From: Carposina sasakii | Taxonomy: Eukaryota > Arthropoda > Insecta > Lepidoptera > Carposinidae | Assembly (NCBI GenBank): GCA_014607495.2 | Contig: CP053159.1 | Span: 13,957,501-14,021,500, forward strand | Length of the DNA: 64,000 nt | Reading direction: 5' to 3' | Shown: positions 1-12,330 of the stretch, piece by piece | How the letters are laid out: each line of letters starts with the position of its first letter | Numbering within the stretch: position 1 is the stretch's first letter | Translations under genes and position numbers: made by a program | Notes under the pieces: generated by a model | Database searches by the model: none | Seen by the model: only the letters and a program-made list of their open reading frames with translations | What the model was told of the DNA's origin: nothing

Positions 1-65
1 GATCTGTAGTCTCTGCCTACCCCTATGGGATATAGGCGTGAGGTTATGTATGTATGTATGTAAGG
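1..65 (+). repeat. 3' tail of a dispersed retroelement ending in (TATG)n
   Basis: The sequence begins inside a CTCTGCCTACCCC-type block, passes a GGGATA motif and ends in repeated TATG. The same block is seen in longer form at 44025-44265 (plus) and 57640-57895 (minus). The copy is cut by the window edge. The tail style suggests a SINE or LINE 3' end; the exact family is not known to me. Confidence 0.6.
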
Positions 66-463
66 TAAGTAAATGACAACATATTTTATCTTATCAAATT
101 TCTTTTAACGAAAAGTTATATCATTGAATCGGATAGGTAATTGCTTGCCTATAAAATTATTTTTTACTTATTTGAGGTATAGGTATTTGATGTGTATCAG
201 AAAAAGACATTACATAAAATTATTAACAACACCCCAGACAAATCACGCGAAGTAATTGTTTACAGAAACAACGGACAGGACACAGGTCCGGGGTGGATAA
301 AGGTCAATTCATCAAACGAAAACGTTATCTGTAAAATTGATGATGAAATTAAAGTTATTTATAACATCATCATTATTACCATTAATCAACAGTTTAAATA
401 CCTTTGCCTTAAATAATTTTACACCCAAGACAGATACAAGATTTAAAACTGATAAAACGTTAC
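1..463 (-). other. TPS intron 2, partial
   Basis: Non-coding sequence downstream of the donor at 463 on the minus strand; its acceptor is off the window. It contains the repeat tail at 1-65. Short ORFs here have no recognisable content. Confidence 0.8.
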
Positions 464-3400
464 CTTTTTGGATAGAAGGCCAGCTGTGGGTGTCTTGTCA
501 TTGGGATCGGATTCTGGGATCTTCTCGTTCGGATCCTTCAGGTGGATGCCAGGCCAGCCCACCCATATGCCATTGCCTCTGATGACAACTGGTGCCACAG
601 CTGTGACCAAGCCACCGGCACTGGAGAGATGGAATAGAGTAAAAATGAGTAGCGAACACAATTTAGTTAAGATGGGAATAGATATGCTAGGCTAGCATAT
701 ACGATGTCTCTTTCTGTCCACGTCAAATCATCAAGTCGGCATGTATCTCCATTGCTCTGAGTTTTGCTACAACTAATCAGGGAATATTGCGATTCTATCT
801 CTAGCAATGCATTAAATGATCTCCAGTTCACAAACTCGTTTTTAGCCAGTTTTCTTGTAATGTGGGATTCGATTGGGATAGCTATTCGACTGTAATTCTT
901 CTCCGAAAGAGCAATTCTTCGTTATAAAACGGCATCCACTATTGGCCTTATTATTAAACATGTGTCAGCTTAGTCCGGGTATACTCTGACCTTAAACCAG
1001 TGGAAGTTATTCCGTTTCTATTTCACGTTTATTTATATTTGGTCCAGAATTAAAAATTTAAGTGAATAATCGATAACAAATTGCCCGAATGTGTACAAAA
1101 ATCATATTAAACTCTGGTATTTTAATCGTTTCCTCAGTCTAGCGCATGATACTGCTTGTGGATAGCGAAAATGCGTTTTAGAACTGAGAAAGCTGTTATA
1201 ACAGTAAAGTTTTTGTAAGAATATAATATGCAAGTATAAGATACAGCACACGAGTGATGTGTGCTTCTTTACCATTGTTACGGAAGTAGGATCATAGAGT
1301 AGGATTGTTTGTTGAATAACTGATCTCATCAAAAACATAAATGTGAAATGAGAGCCAAGTTCCAACGACAAAAGAAGTGATATCTAAATGGGTGCCAAGT
1401 TCAATGGTCAGTCCTGAAATTTATTTATATGATAGGATAATATATTGTAGTCTGAGGTCTGATTTGGCTAGTTCTCTATTCGAATTATTATTAAGTGCCT
1501 ACTATTAAATAGTCATGGAAGACAGAAATTTGTAAAATAATAAAATAATAACCGACAGGCAACAGTTTCAGAGCTTACGAAGGCTATCATATAATTCGTA
1601 TATGTAACTCAGACCTTAGTCCTGCAGGACTGACCATTGAACTTGGCAGGATATCATTTCTTCTGTCAGTCATGTTTTTGATGAGATCTGGGGGCAGATA
1701 CAATTTAGGTCCATCAAGTCTTTGTTACAATATAGATAGGTGTCAATACGAGTAGTACTGTAGTCTAAACCTGCTTAGAGGTTCGTCAGTTGGAATATGT
1801 CCAAGATTTTTTGTTTTATTTGAATGGATCTCAGGAACCATCACCATCGGGAGTACATCTAAATGATTTGTTAGTTGGTTGGTTGACACTCCAAAATTGG
1901 TGGCCAATTTCAATACTAGAGATCAAAAAGAATCTCTGAAGAACAAATTGAAAAATAAATCTGAGATATGCAAAAAATCTTTTAAGATACTTATGCTGTG
2001 AACAGGAATTCATAAAATTATTAAAAGACAATAATTTCATTGACCAATCGACAGTGCAGAACGGTGCAAGCGCATAAAGGTATGTAATTTAAGTAAGTAA
2101 ATGTAATAAAATGATATTATTCGTCGTTAGAGAACTCAATAAATAATTCTGTTTGTTGTTTTCTTTGATAATTTAAATAATATTTTTTCATCTAAATAAA
2201 CTAAGTATTCTTCTACTTGGACACAACAGTATAAACATAATATAAAATTACCAACAAACTCATAACGAAACTTTAACGACATAGTCTTAATATAGACATA
2301 AAATGGATAAGGTTTATTGCCTTTGTTTTTGTTAGAACCTACCAAATAAGGGTTCGGTTCAAAATCAATATTCTATTCGAGATTTCCGAAAGAGGCAGAG
2401 CGTTTATAAATATATACGGTCGGTATGGTCGTAGATAGCTTGTGTAGGTATCGGCTACCTCGCCGCTTTCCTTTAGTTAAATTAAAATGAAACTCGCACG
2501 TTATCTAAAATTTTTCGAAAATATGATTTTTTTATTTATTTATTTCGTAAGCGAACTAGATTGCAAGTTAATTTTCTACTTCTAAATTAGTTACTAGCTA
2601 CTAGCTAGTTGATACGGATGATAAAGATAAATGATTTATCATTGATATTTATAAAGAATAAAGAAAGAAAGTATAAAAGGTACATAATTAAATTTAATCA
2701 AATTCAAAATAATCAAACAATATTTAATACAATGTTTATTTTTTTTAATGACGATATTGTACGTCGCTTTAAAAATATAGTAAGCATAAGTGTTACAAAT
2801 ATCTATCTATTATTAACCTGTAGGTAGGTATATTCATTGCGTAGGTAAGTAGGTATAATTTATGTATACACGTGTGTATTCGTCATTACACACAGCTATA
2901 TTCTGTGTTCCCACAGCATAACGAGTTACCATATAACGAGTTACCGCAAGAATAAATTACCGGATATATTTAGTTATAATCACATTTTTATATGTATATC
3001 CACTCTCAGATAAGCACAATAGTAACCTGTACCATCATTATGACACCGATATTTACGAAGCTACTTGAGTTTGTGACCTTGCTCAAGTCCAAGGTTTTGT
3101 CTATATTTTACCCAACAAGAATTACAAACGACACGGCGCATTACACTCTCGCATAATTGAGAATGTTCTCCGCATTTAGCCGGCTAGTTGATTGTAAGTA
3201 CTTTTTTTTTTGTTTAATTTATCCCGAAGGCAAGGCAAGGGGAACTAAGCCCATACAGCCATTGTCTTTAGTAAATGATTTCTGAATTTATGATGGATGA
3301 TAATGATGATGATGAATGGAAACGTCGGGAAAATCCTCAAGAACAAGTGTAAAGTTAGTCAAAATGAAAAATTATTGCAGAAACAACTTACATGCGCCCA

Positions 3401-4115
3401 TGAAGAGATGATTGTAAGTACGCCGGTTGATTCAACAGCTGATGTATAAACAAAACCTGTTTAAACTACCTATGCTTAGTTCTTGTTTTTGTAAGTTAAT
3501 GCTATATTTACACGTTTCTACCTTGTCTTTTATTTACAAAATCCGCGCATAAAACGATATAGGGGAGAGCGGGGTGGTTGGGGTGGCAGGTAAACTGCGT
3601 AGGGGTACGATGGAAACTTCCCGAATTCTCTTGAACGATATAGGCGGATAGAGAAATCGAAAAATATAATAATCTGTGTTTAATATCATTAGTGTTAATT
3701 ATAACAGTAAGCGAACACATACTGGTTTCAGTCAGGGTTCAACACAGTTCATAATATGAAAAACACAAAAAAAATCTTGAACATTCGAGTCAATTTTATG
3801 TGTTTACAAACCGGTTAAAATATACCATTAGCGATTAGCGTCAATTCGTACCTTCAGTAATATAAATAATAATACAAAACATGAAAAAGAATGCCAATGG
3901 GTGAGAAACCAGTTTAAATAAGGAAAATTGTGTTTAGTGAAATATTTTTTATAATATTGTGTATCATACATAAATAAACAGTACCTGGCTTTCCTCTCCA
4001 ATTCGCCGGTCTTCTCATTCCTCCTCAGGATGAAGGGCAGCCGGTTCGAGACGACTATCATGCTCCCTTTGCTATTACACTTTGACCGACTGACACTAAC
4101 TTCAATTCCACTCAT
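464..4115 (-). CDS. TPS: Trehalose-6-phosphate synthase, 5' part (coding exons 1 and 2; gene runs off the left edge)
   Basis: Exon 1 is 4115-3985 (131 nt) and exon 2 is 620-464 (157 nt). The donor after exon 1 is AG|GTACTG, the acceptor is CTCCAG|TGCC, and the donor after exon 2 is AAAAAG|GTAACG. Phases join cleanly to give 96 codons. Residues 19-27 read MIVVSNRLP, the classic start of the glycosyltransferase-20 domain. The joined exons continue ERKASAGGLVTAV, then NGIWVGWPGIHL, both hallmark segments of insect trehalose-6-phosphate synthase. Established role: it couples UDP-glucose to glucose-6-phosphate in the cytosol; insect versions usually carry a C-terminal phosphatase-like domain and feed haemolymph trehalose. 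The first 18 residues (MSGIEVSVSRSKCNSKGS) are a variable leader; the second Met at residue 19 is an alternative start. The rest of the enzyme, including most substrate-binding residues, is outside the window. Identification is very secure; completeness cannot be judged. Confidence 0.95.
1323..1687. mobile_element. Foldback (MITE-like) element in TPS intron 1
   Basis: GATCTCATCAAAAACAT at the left edge is mirrored as ATGTTTTTGATGAGATC at the right. Inside, the segment around 1372-1420 (containing CCAAGTTCAATGGTCAGTCC) returns inverted at about 1620-1665. No coding content. The target duplication is ambiguous because the ends are palindromic. Confidence 0.6.
3195..3320. repeat. Dispersed repeat fragment with an (ATG)n run
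   Basis: Contains CGAAGGCAAGGCAAGGGGAA and an ATGATGATG stretch. A diverged inverted relative (TTGCCTTGGCTTTCCTTTGG) is seen near 62745-62775, also beside a CATCATCAT run. Probably a retroelement 3' end; family not identified. Confidence 0.4.
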
Positions 4116-4200
4116 GGTAGCTTTTTCTACAAAGTTCTATATCACAACCAATCACAATTCAGCGGGCACGCATGCGCGTAAGTTTTGGAGGGATATTTGA
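4116..4200 (-). promoter_or_regulatory. TPS 5' leader / proximal promoter with CCAAT and an NRF1-like palindrome
   Basis: Immediately upstream of the TPS start (on the minus strand) are ATTGGTT (a CCAAT-type box) at about 4147-4153 and the CpG-rich palindrome CGCGCATGCGTGC at 4166-4178, one base from the NRF1/Ewg consensus. I infer a promoter from position and CpG content. A further non-coding 5' exon cannot be excluded. Confidence 0.4.
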
Positions 4201-6689
4201 AATGCAGGTAATATTATCACAGTTTAGTTAAACATCTCATCGATGTAGTGTGTTGTGCGCGATGGATGTACTCATCGCCAAGATCGGAGGCAGACTGTTT
4301 CTTTTGTGTGCGTCGATCGGCTTTATAGACTATGGGTGGAGGCGCAGAAGGGCACAGTGGTTCGTCCGATCCGAGGCGAGCCGAGGTCCGAGGGTTATCT
4401 GCTGACCCTTGGAGGGTTGTCTCGTCTTCGTCGCGAAACGGATACTGCCAATTGTGTTTTTAATCGCAATTTTTATTATTATTTACGTTTTATATTTATG
4501 CTGAGTTGTTGTTCATTGTTCATTTGGTGCATACTTAAAATGATCTTTTCTTAAGTTTTATAATTTGTTATTTAGATATTTCTTAAGCACTGTGCCACTT
4601 TAATTGAAATCGCGTTACAAATTTCAATATTGCTAACGTTTATCGTATTGGGAAGCGTAGTACATCCAGATCCAATTCGGTTACATTCGAGAAGTTTTTC
4701 TTCTGCGTGACATTAATTTTATCAGTAATGGCGGAAAAGTTATCATAAGAATTTTTACTCCATTAAATAACATTTAGGTTGATTTAGGTAGTTTACGGTT
4801 ATCGCATATGTTATTATATCTATCTATTTGTAAACAAAATTATAACGCTCTTGTATATTTTTTTAGTCATCTTAAAAAATGGGGTATAGAAAAATTGCAA
4901 ATATAATATTTTTAAGTGTGTTCTCTAAGTAAAATAATATAATAGTATAGAGGAGAATTACTTTACAGGGATTTCTTGCAGTAAATCTAAATATTTATTA
5001 GGTAGATATTAGTACAGACCTACGAATTAACAACTGATATTTTGAAGATAAATGCTCTAAAATCCCATAGGAATTCAGCTTCAGAAAATTATAGGTATAC
5101 CTATAGTATAACTATCAAACGCTTCTCTAAAAACTAAATATGAAGAGCACGTGTTCGACCTAAATAACAGCTGATTAAACTGTATTTTATATTACTGACA
5201 TTATTTGTTAATCTAATTTGTATTTCTAGAGCAGCGCACAAAATACTTTTGCTCGAACACTTTTACTATGACCTTCTCTTAATATATAATCTATGGATTG
5301 GACGGAGTTTTCCCGCGTTTTCCTGGCGTGTTGCAGGGCATGCGGGCCGGGCGTGTCGTGCGCGTGGTACGCACGAGACCGGCACATGGCATGGCCGCCG
5401 CACCGGCTATGCACGACATAAACATTTTGGGCGGTGAATCATATACCGAGGCATAATATACCGATTTCATTGGCGCGGATTAAAGGTAGATTCGATTCGT
5501 AACAACATGTGCGAGATCTCCAATTGTCTTTATACCTATATTGATAGTTGATACAAAGAATAGTAGAGTTCTGTTACAAAATTTGTAAAATTAATTTTCC
5601 TTGCGTTAATATAATTTAATTCAATTCCATTTTATTTAGATTACGTAAATATTATTATTAAACATGGGTTAAATATAGATATTTAGTGATCTTTGATAGT
5701 AGCGCAGAATTAAGGTTATATAAAATTATTTTTGTGTGTCTCAAAATAAAATTCTCTACATAATAATAATCCTTATAAGAATCTAAGAAATATCAGGGGA
5801 AGTTAAGCTAATACGAATATACCTGATATTAAGAGCGTGTTGTGAAAACTTAAGTTACAGACTGAAAGAGACACGCATAGTACAAATATACTAACTATAT
5901 TTAGCTTTGTATTTATATTCGGAACATGCAGGAAAAAAATACATTAACATACGCGAGTAGGTATAAAATCAAGGTTAAAAATAAATATATAGGTTTTATT
6001 GTTATAGTATTATTCAACTTCTCAATAGTATGTGCATATGTATGAAAAACATTAACGTGATGTCCTATATTTTCTATATAATATGTAATATTAATAATAA
6101 AATTATTAATAATATAATTTCCTATATTCCAAAATATCCCACCTTCCCCTTTTAGAGTTCGAGTAAAAAAGGAACTTTTTTATTGCAACATTTTTCGAAT
6201 TATATATTTGTAAATGATACAATTTAACAAATAAAAACAAATATGTATGAACTAGGTATCAGTGTACATATGTAGTTACTAAGTACATAATTTGTTTGCC
6301 CTGAATTAAGCACATTAACTTTCTAAATTAATGGCATACGAACTATTATTCCCTATAACTCCCTCTGTATATTTTTTCGTAAACGTGTGTTTTTCGTACA
6401 CGAAATTGCTGTACTGGTATGTTGGTTAGGTAGGTACCTTATTAATTGAGTATTTTCCTTTAGTGGTCACTAAAATGTAGATAATATATCTCTATAGCTA
6501 TGTACTCGTATGTATGGGACAGTTAATAATTAATCGGTCACAAGAACAGTAAAATGGTTATTGAATCGAGTAGAGCAGTTTAATTTACTTATGTAGGTAG
6601 GTATGTGGCATACATAGATAAGTGCTATTCTAAGCAAGGACCATCAGTGACATTATTTATTGCATTCGATAAAACATGTCACGGTATGT
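4201..6689. other. Intergenic upstream of TPS; GC-rich patch at about 5297-5430
   Basis: Mostly AT-rich with no coding signal. The patch at 5297-5430 is strikingly CpG-rich against its background and ORFs overlap on both strands there, but none matches a protein I know. It could be a distal promoter or first exon of TPS, or a repeat fragment. Confidence 0.4.
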
Positions 6690-6800
6690 GTCGCAGGGGT
6701 CGTGATCTCTCCCTCCCGGTCGGCTTTTCGTCCCATCGTCCCATCGGACTATGAGAGTGGCGGAATAGAGAGTGCACCTGTGTTTGCGCTTTACAGTTCA
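6690..6800. repeat. Retroelement fragment
   Basis: Contains CATCGGACTATGAGAGTGGC and AGAGAGTGCACCTGTGTTTG, a block I recognise as common in lepidopteran non-LTR element 3' regions. Short, GC-rich relative to the flanks, and without a frame. Confidence 0.45.
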
Positions 6801-7485
6801 ATCAATATATTTATTGCTACTAAATATGTGTAGAGATACATGTTGTTATTTGTATTCACAATAAGTCCTACATATTTGGTCATGTCTGACAATGCAAATT
6901 CTAGTTGTACACCAGTGACGTGTTTATAGATAGACGCGGGGTCTCATAATAATATATTTATAAAAAGTGGCACGAGTGAATCCATATAAACGTAATAATT
7001 GCATTAGACCAGATTTTTAAACTTGAATCTTACTTAGTTACCATAAGACTCGACTTTGCTTTATCGATTTGTGACAATAGACGCCCAGCCATACATTTGT
7101 GCAGATATTTATCGTGCCATTTTTTGAGCGCTTTCACTGAATCTAGTTATAATTTCATCTAAGTTGTACACACGTACTACAGTGTGTACCTGCGCAGTTG
7201 GCTCAGAATAATTGATAATTGTAATTTTTATATAGTTATTCTGCTATTAGGGGTGGCTTGAAAGGAGGTTGTAGGATTTTTCTGTTTTCTCCTTTGTATC
7301 GCAATGATTACGCGATGTTATGTAATAATCGTTATAATTATACATACATCGTTGTGTTTTACATTGGTTCGATTACATTTACATCGCAGTAAAATACAGC
7401 TGAGAGTCGTAACTTTGAAAGAGAGAAACATTTAAATCTAAACAACGTCTCTATATGCTATAAATGAATGATTCAGATTCAGATC
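6801..7485. other. Intergenic, nothing recognised
   Basis: AT-rich unique-looking sequence without a long ORF or an obvious repeat. Confidence 0.5.
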
Positions 7486-7990
7486 ATTTATTTGCATAAA
7501 TATGGGTACATAATGGTGATAGTGTAATAGAAAAATTTGCTCCTGCATATTTGCCAGTCATTGGCATGCAAATGTTAGTTACGTACGAGTATGTTAGTTA
7601 CACAAAGATAAAGTTTAATAGATAAAGCTAAAAGTTATTAATTGGTTAATGTTATAAGTCTAGCTAGCATCACATACAATACAGATACTCTAGCATATAG
7701 GTTTTTTTTTTAAATTCTAGTAGTAATAAATGTCACATTAATAATAAAATAAAATAGTAATAATAAATTAAATGTCAACAATTTTACAATTATATAGTTT
7801 TTGCCAATTTAGCATTCAAAAATTCCTCAATCGAATAGTAGGCACCACCAACCAAAAGCTTGTAAAGTTTATTTTTAAATATATTAATGTCATCAGTCCT
7901 GCATATGTCACTTGGTAATTTATTATATACTCTAGGAGCCATGCCAAATACGCTTTTATTATAGAAAACTGTTTTGCATAATGGCATACA
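7486..7990 (-). pseudogene. Non-LTR retrotransposon (LINE) ORF2 C-terminal remnant and 3' tail
   Basis: The minus strand from about 7987 to 7790 encodes a tail with FGMAPRVYNKLPSDI followed by FKNKLYKLLV and YYSIEEFLN, ending in a stop. This is the end of reverse-transcriptase proteins of Jockey/CR1-like LINEs (pattern: P..YNKLP.. I ...F K..L..LL...YS..EFL). The AT-rich stretch down to about 7486 resembles the 3' UTR. No catalytic domain survives upstream, so this is a 5'-truncated dead copy. Confidence 0.75.
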
Positions 7991-8081
7991 AATTTTGCAA
8001 TTTTGATAGTAAAGTTCTCGAGAAAATTCATTACTTACTTAGCTATCCCGTGTTGTCGCTGTATTTACATCAACCTAAACA

Positions 8082-8273
8082 GCCCCCTTATTACCTAACT
8101 AGCAAAAGCAAAGCAATAGCGGAAATTGTACAAAAATCGCTGATTGCTTGTCAAATTCGTATTACGTGAAATGAATTTCAAAGGAAAATATGACATTTCA
8201 AGGCAAATACTTGTACAAATTTCGCTATCGCTTTGCTTCGGCTTTGCTATTGCAAATTTGGTAATCTGGGGGC
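8082..8273. mobile_element. Hairpin MITE, copy 1 (GCCCCC...GGGGGC ends)
   Basis: GCCCCCTTATTACC at the left and GGTAATCTGGGGGC at the right form imperfect terminal inverted repeats. Inside, CAAAGCAATAGCG is mirrored by CGCTATCGCTTTGC. A second copy is at 37400-37546. No coding capacity and no clear target duplication. Confidence 0.6.
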
Positions 8274-9182
8274 CGCTCGTCGCTACGCTCCTCGTTAACC
8301 TAAGCTGTATAGGTATGGTAGTATGACCCATAATACGACGCATGGTAGTGTACCTATGTTTTTTTTTCATTCTTGTCTGTCTAGATGTAATATATCAACT
8401 AATAATTATACTATTTTCCAGAGTGAAAGTTCAGTTAATTTGACACATACCGTATCTATGAATAATTAGATTTATTAATAAACAAAACACTTCAATCAAA
8501 ATAATACATTTTATCAAACGTTTTTAGACCAATAGTAGTTTTTTCTGTAACTCAGTTGCTAGTTGGTCATTCTATAAAATAATGTTAAATTATGATTTAT
8601 AAAATGTAAATTTAAGTATTGATCATTTGGTAAAGTGAGTCTCTTGTAAAATGATTTAGTTGTAAAATAATCCAATCGGCGAAACCATTTTTTACTAGAC
8701 GTTGTTTGTCAAGTGTAATTTTGCCAAATGACTTTACACTCCCCAAGCAAGAAAAGAGTTTCATATAATATACTGATTGATAAGAAACCGTACCGCCCTG
8801 TATCGGCGTATACTCGTGTTTAATATACCAGCCCCCCTAGCATGACCACGCATCGTGGATATCGTATCGTTCGATATCATATAGTTTCTACAAAATTCAA
8901 TATGGCAATTCAATATTTATAGTATTTTGATAGGCAAAATGTCGATAAATTGGTTTATCATATCGTGTTTCGCATGTCATGCTAGGCTTGCTGCAAGAAT
9001 AACTTACCTACGTAACAACTTATAATGCAATGGAAACGTTTTAAGTCTTCCTCAGAGAGTTTTCCATGAATTTATTAGGTACTGTTGCGAAGTTTTACAC
9101 TAACTCATTAGCAGGCAATTAACGGGGCTGATATAGTTATTATTCAAAACAACATAGACGTAATGGTTCTATTAATCCGAGT
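8274..9182. other. Intergenic, nothing recognised
   Basis: AT-rich sequence; no gene, RNA or dispersed repeat that I can support. Confidence 0.45.
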
Positions 9183-9184
9183 GA

Positions 9185-9186
<2 letters not shown>

Positions 9187-9230
<44 letters not shown>
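9187..9230. repeat. (CA)n microsatellite
   Basis: About 21 uninterrupted CA units. Confidence 0.95.
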
Positions 9231-9232
<2 letters not shown>

Positions 9233-9233
9233 T

Positions 9234-9264
9234 TAAGGGTGGCGACGAAAAAACATTCTGTATA
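9234..9264. repeat. Stub of the CAGGGTG MITE family
   Basis: AAGGGTGGCGACGAAAAAAC followed by an ATTCTGTATA end matches only the terminal 30 bp or so of the family found whole at 43290-43671. It directly abuts the CA microsatellite, which has replaced the rest. Confidence 0.6.
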
Positions 9265-10330
9265 ACATATTGTATTCGAAGCATACGAAATGAGACTTAG
9301 ATACGAGTAAGTAACATAATTTTTCGATCGAATAGAGAGGTCCCGTCACCGAAACGTTTGGTCATTTGCGCACCTTCGTCAAGTTAGGTGACGAGTTCCA
9401 ATAATCCCTAACCAAATGTAGCGACATTACATTGTCTAAGCACCCACCTGTCATGAATGAATGAATATAAATATTTTTTACAAACATTTATCAATGGCCA
9501 AGAATGAAAACATCAAGACACAAGATTCATATTGACGTATGCTCAAACACGCTCCTGTGTGCTCAAATAGCTTTACACAAAGTAGTTATGCTAAACACCA
9601 TGCCCCACTTGTGTACTCGTAGAGTTGCTAAGCATCAACTGTTTCAAGGTGAGGTCCATTGTATACCGGTTATTTGTTGTCAATCGTGTTGTCTCTCACA
9701 ATCTGTAGACGTTTGTAGAGACAGCGCTAAATCGAACTCTTTTTCGATAGGTAGTAGGCTAGGTAGATGATGTACGAGCATCATGCATTGCAAGATGCAG
9801 GTTGAAGGTAGAACGTTGACCTCCGCTGTTATAGGGGTTTGGTATTGGTTTTTATTGCTTTAATGAGTACTTTTATGGTAATTATCTTAGATCAAATATG
9901 CTGTAGGTAGATACACAATATGTGATCGATACAAATGGCACCTTCAAAAGTCCACCAAGTACACTGTATTGGGAGCGGGAGATCACTTTGACACGGATTT
10001 TGTATAAGCCTGGGTATCTAGGTACTTATAATATTATGTCAAAATTTTTATAGTCTTTAGTTACCTAAATAACATTTTAGATTAAAAGCTTTTAAAAAAT
10101 GAACATGAGAGAGTTAAGAAGTTCATTCTTGCATCCACATTTATTTTGTATAGATCCACATCGAATGTAGGTCTAATCGGTGTATGTATCGATATTTATA
10201 TTTTCCATTTGCTTTTTAAAATTTGTACTTTATTATTTATGTTTATGTACTTATGTTTGTACTTACCTATACATAATTTTTATTTTTATTTTCAATTTGT
10301 TTTTGCTCCATCGCACTACCTACACATTCC
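9265..10330. other. Intergenic, nothing recognised
   Basis: Contains a few sub-100-codon ORFs on the plus strand, none with a familiar motif or splice context. Confidence 0.45.
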
Positions 10331-10334
10331 TCGC

Positions 10335-10427
10335 CAGAAATAGTGGTTAACTGGTAGAGAATGCTACACAGCATTAAGTTCGCCCATGTACACTGTTTAC
10401 ATGTGCAATAAAGAATTTTGTTATTAT
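10335..10427 (+). repeat. LINE 3' tail ending in an AATAAAG(A/T)n stretch
   Basis: TGGTTAACTGGTAGAGAATG, then AAGTTCGCCCATGTACACTG, then TGTGCAATAAAGAATTTTG. This is a layout I recognise from lepidopteran non-LTR elements whose 3' UTR carries an AATAAA just before the end. Confidence 0.6.
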
Positions 10428-10439
10428 CTCTGTTTAAAT

Positions 10440-11115
10440 TCTCGGGACTACAGAGTCCCGGTCCTTTGTGAGGCGTGCATCGGGCCGTGATCAAGATGTA
10501 GAGGCCCTTTTAGAGAACTTTTAATATGGTGTGGGATACACATGGCGGATACCATCGCCGACCACACAATATGATACACCCGGTGATGGTCCCCGCCATG
10601 TGCAAGACTATTGGAGTGCAGATCTATGTCATGCGATGGAAACAAAGGTCATGGGCTATGGGGCTGAATGTTGGGTGGGGTTGGGTAACTGGGCTATTGA
10701 AGGAGACTAACGGACGCCTGCCATTACAACCAAGTCTCATAATTGTTTGGTGGCAGGCGGTGACTCGTCATTTCATGGGCCCCCTGAAACGGCCGCACGC
10801 ATGGAGCGACAAAGGGGGCAACATTTGGTGAGCGGCTAGGGTGGAGGGGTGCCCCTGGACTTTAAACCGAAGCCAACTCGCCACTTACTGACGGGCACGT
10901 CCACCCTCGAGCTGTCATAGCTCTCGCGACTCCCACTCTGCCCGGCCGGCGAAGGCAAGGCAGAGGTGGGGGAACTGTTCCTCGTCAGACCTCACTCCGG
11001 CGCCGGAGATGAGGAACAGGGTCTTCCCCCGGGAGTACTTCAGGTCCGTGGGAACGCTACCTCCCAACAGCTCGCCACAAGCTGCCCTGCGGGCTTATTA
11101 TTATTATTATTATAA
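10440..11115 (+). repeat. GC-rich retroelement fragment ending in (TTA)n
   Basis: A sharply GC-rich block in an AT-rich background, ending in a TTATTATTATTATTA microsatellite as target-primed retroelements often do. It contains a 101-codon ORF (10526-10831) and antisense shadows, none with a reverse-transcriptase motif. Features such as GGCGCCGGAGATGAGGAACA are reminiscent of LINE 3' regions, but I cannot name the family. Confidence 0.5.
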
Positions 11116-12086
11116 TGTTAGGTATGAATAGATTCTGTTTTCATTTGATCTAGCTTCTGGAAAACAGAACGATAACTCACAATATACAATTTCAATATTG
11201 ATAAAGTAATTTTATTCCGCGAATACCATCACGTGGTAATCACAAACAAGATTGGGTGTATTCCATCACGGTACACTCTGACACCCAAGTTATCTACGCA
11301 TTGTAATGTGATGTCATGCATGGGTACTGTAACACGAAAACTTTACAGTAGTTATTGATACGCATAGTAGCTGTATTAAATGTTTTACTGGTAGGTCTTT
11401 TATAGTCGCACTTATGCCCACTTATATGACCTTACATAACTTATGAATGACGTCAGGTATGTACAGTACAACTACAGTGTACAAAGTATATTTGAAATAG
11501 CATAACTTTAGAATATCAATCAGACCACTAATAGAAATCGATTAGTTTAAAACATAGTGTGTCAGTAACTTAGTTTAAATTAACAATTACACATGTTTTA
11601 TTACACGGTATTAGGGTAATTTGCATAACATCGCCCGAATGCGACACATTGGATACCTTAGGTACTAGAGTATACTAGTACCTAACAGTACGTAAAATAT
11701 TATTATAATTAGGTACTTATGTATTTACATTGATTTAATATTAAAGTATTCCGATGACTTTAGGCAACCTTTATAGGTGATGATAATGGCGACTCTCGCC
11801 GCAAAACAATATGTTATTGAATAGTTTGAACTTGTGTCATATGTTAATACGTAAGTTACACAACTCAGGGCATCGTATTGTGATACTGTTATTGCTCTAA
11901 CTGTGGAACTAAGTTAATAGTTTACTTGAAAACTCTGTTACGCTAGCCGTGCTAGTAGAAACTGTAATAAAAAAATATAAAAGCACCGAAGTCCCGGATG
12001 TTATTTTTTTCTAGCCTGTAGGTACATGGTATTTTAATGATGTAATTTAAAGTATCTGTGAATAGGTAGCATTTCGCTAGGGTTCA
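11116..12086. other. Intergenic, nothing recognised
   Basis: AT-rich; no supported feature. Confidence 0.45.
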
Positions 12087-12330
12087 TCATCATCATCAGC
12101 CTATTGCAGTCCACTGCTGGACGTAAGCCTCCCCCAGGGAACGTCACAAGACTGTCACCACGCTGGGCAGGCGGGTTGGTGACCGCAGTTTATATTTTAG
12201 ACTATGTTGTCAACACGGGAGGCGCTGCTGCCCACCTCCCGGATAACCCTTAATCGCCTCGTACAATACCCACGGGCAGACATGGGGTGGTACGAATTCT
12301 ACTCTGCCGGCACCACGCGGCTAATTTCGC
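12087..12330 (-). repeat. RTE LINE 3' end joined to a second repeat block
   Basis: CATCATCAT, then CAGCCTATTGCAGTCCACTG, is the reverse complement of the RTE 3' end (its last codons read AYVQQWT in better copies). It is followed by a CACGCTGGGCAGGCGGGTTG block. The same junction recurs at 26353-26521, so the pair is probably a composite family rather than a chance insertion. Confidence 0.65.

Larger units (their letters stand above)
621..3984 (-). other. TPS intron 1 (3.4 kb)
   Basis: AT-rich intron bounded by a GTACTG donor and a CTCCAG acceptor. It holds a foldback element near 1323-1687 and a short repeat with an (ATG)n run near 3200-3320. I see no exon in the remainder. Confidence 0.85.
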
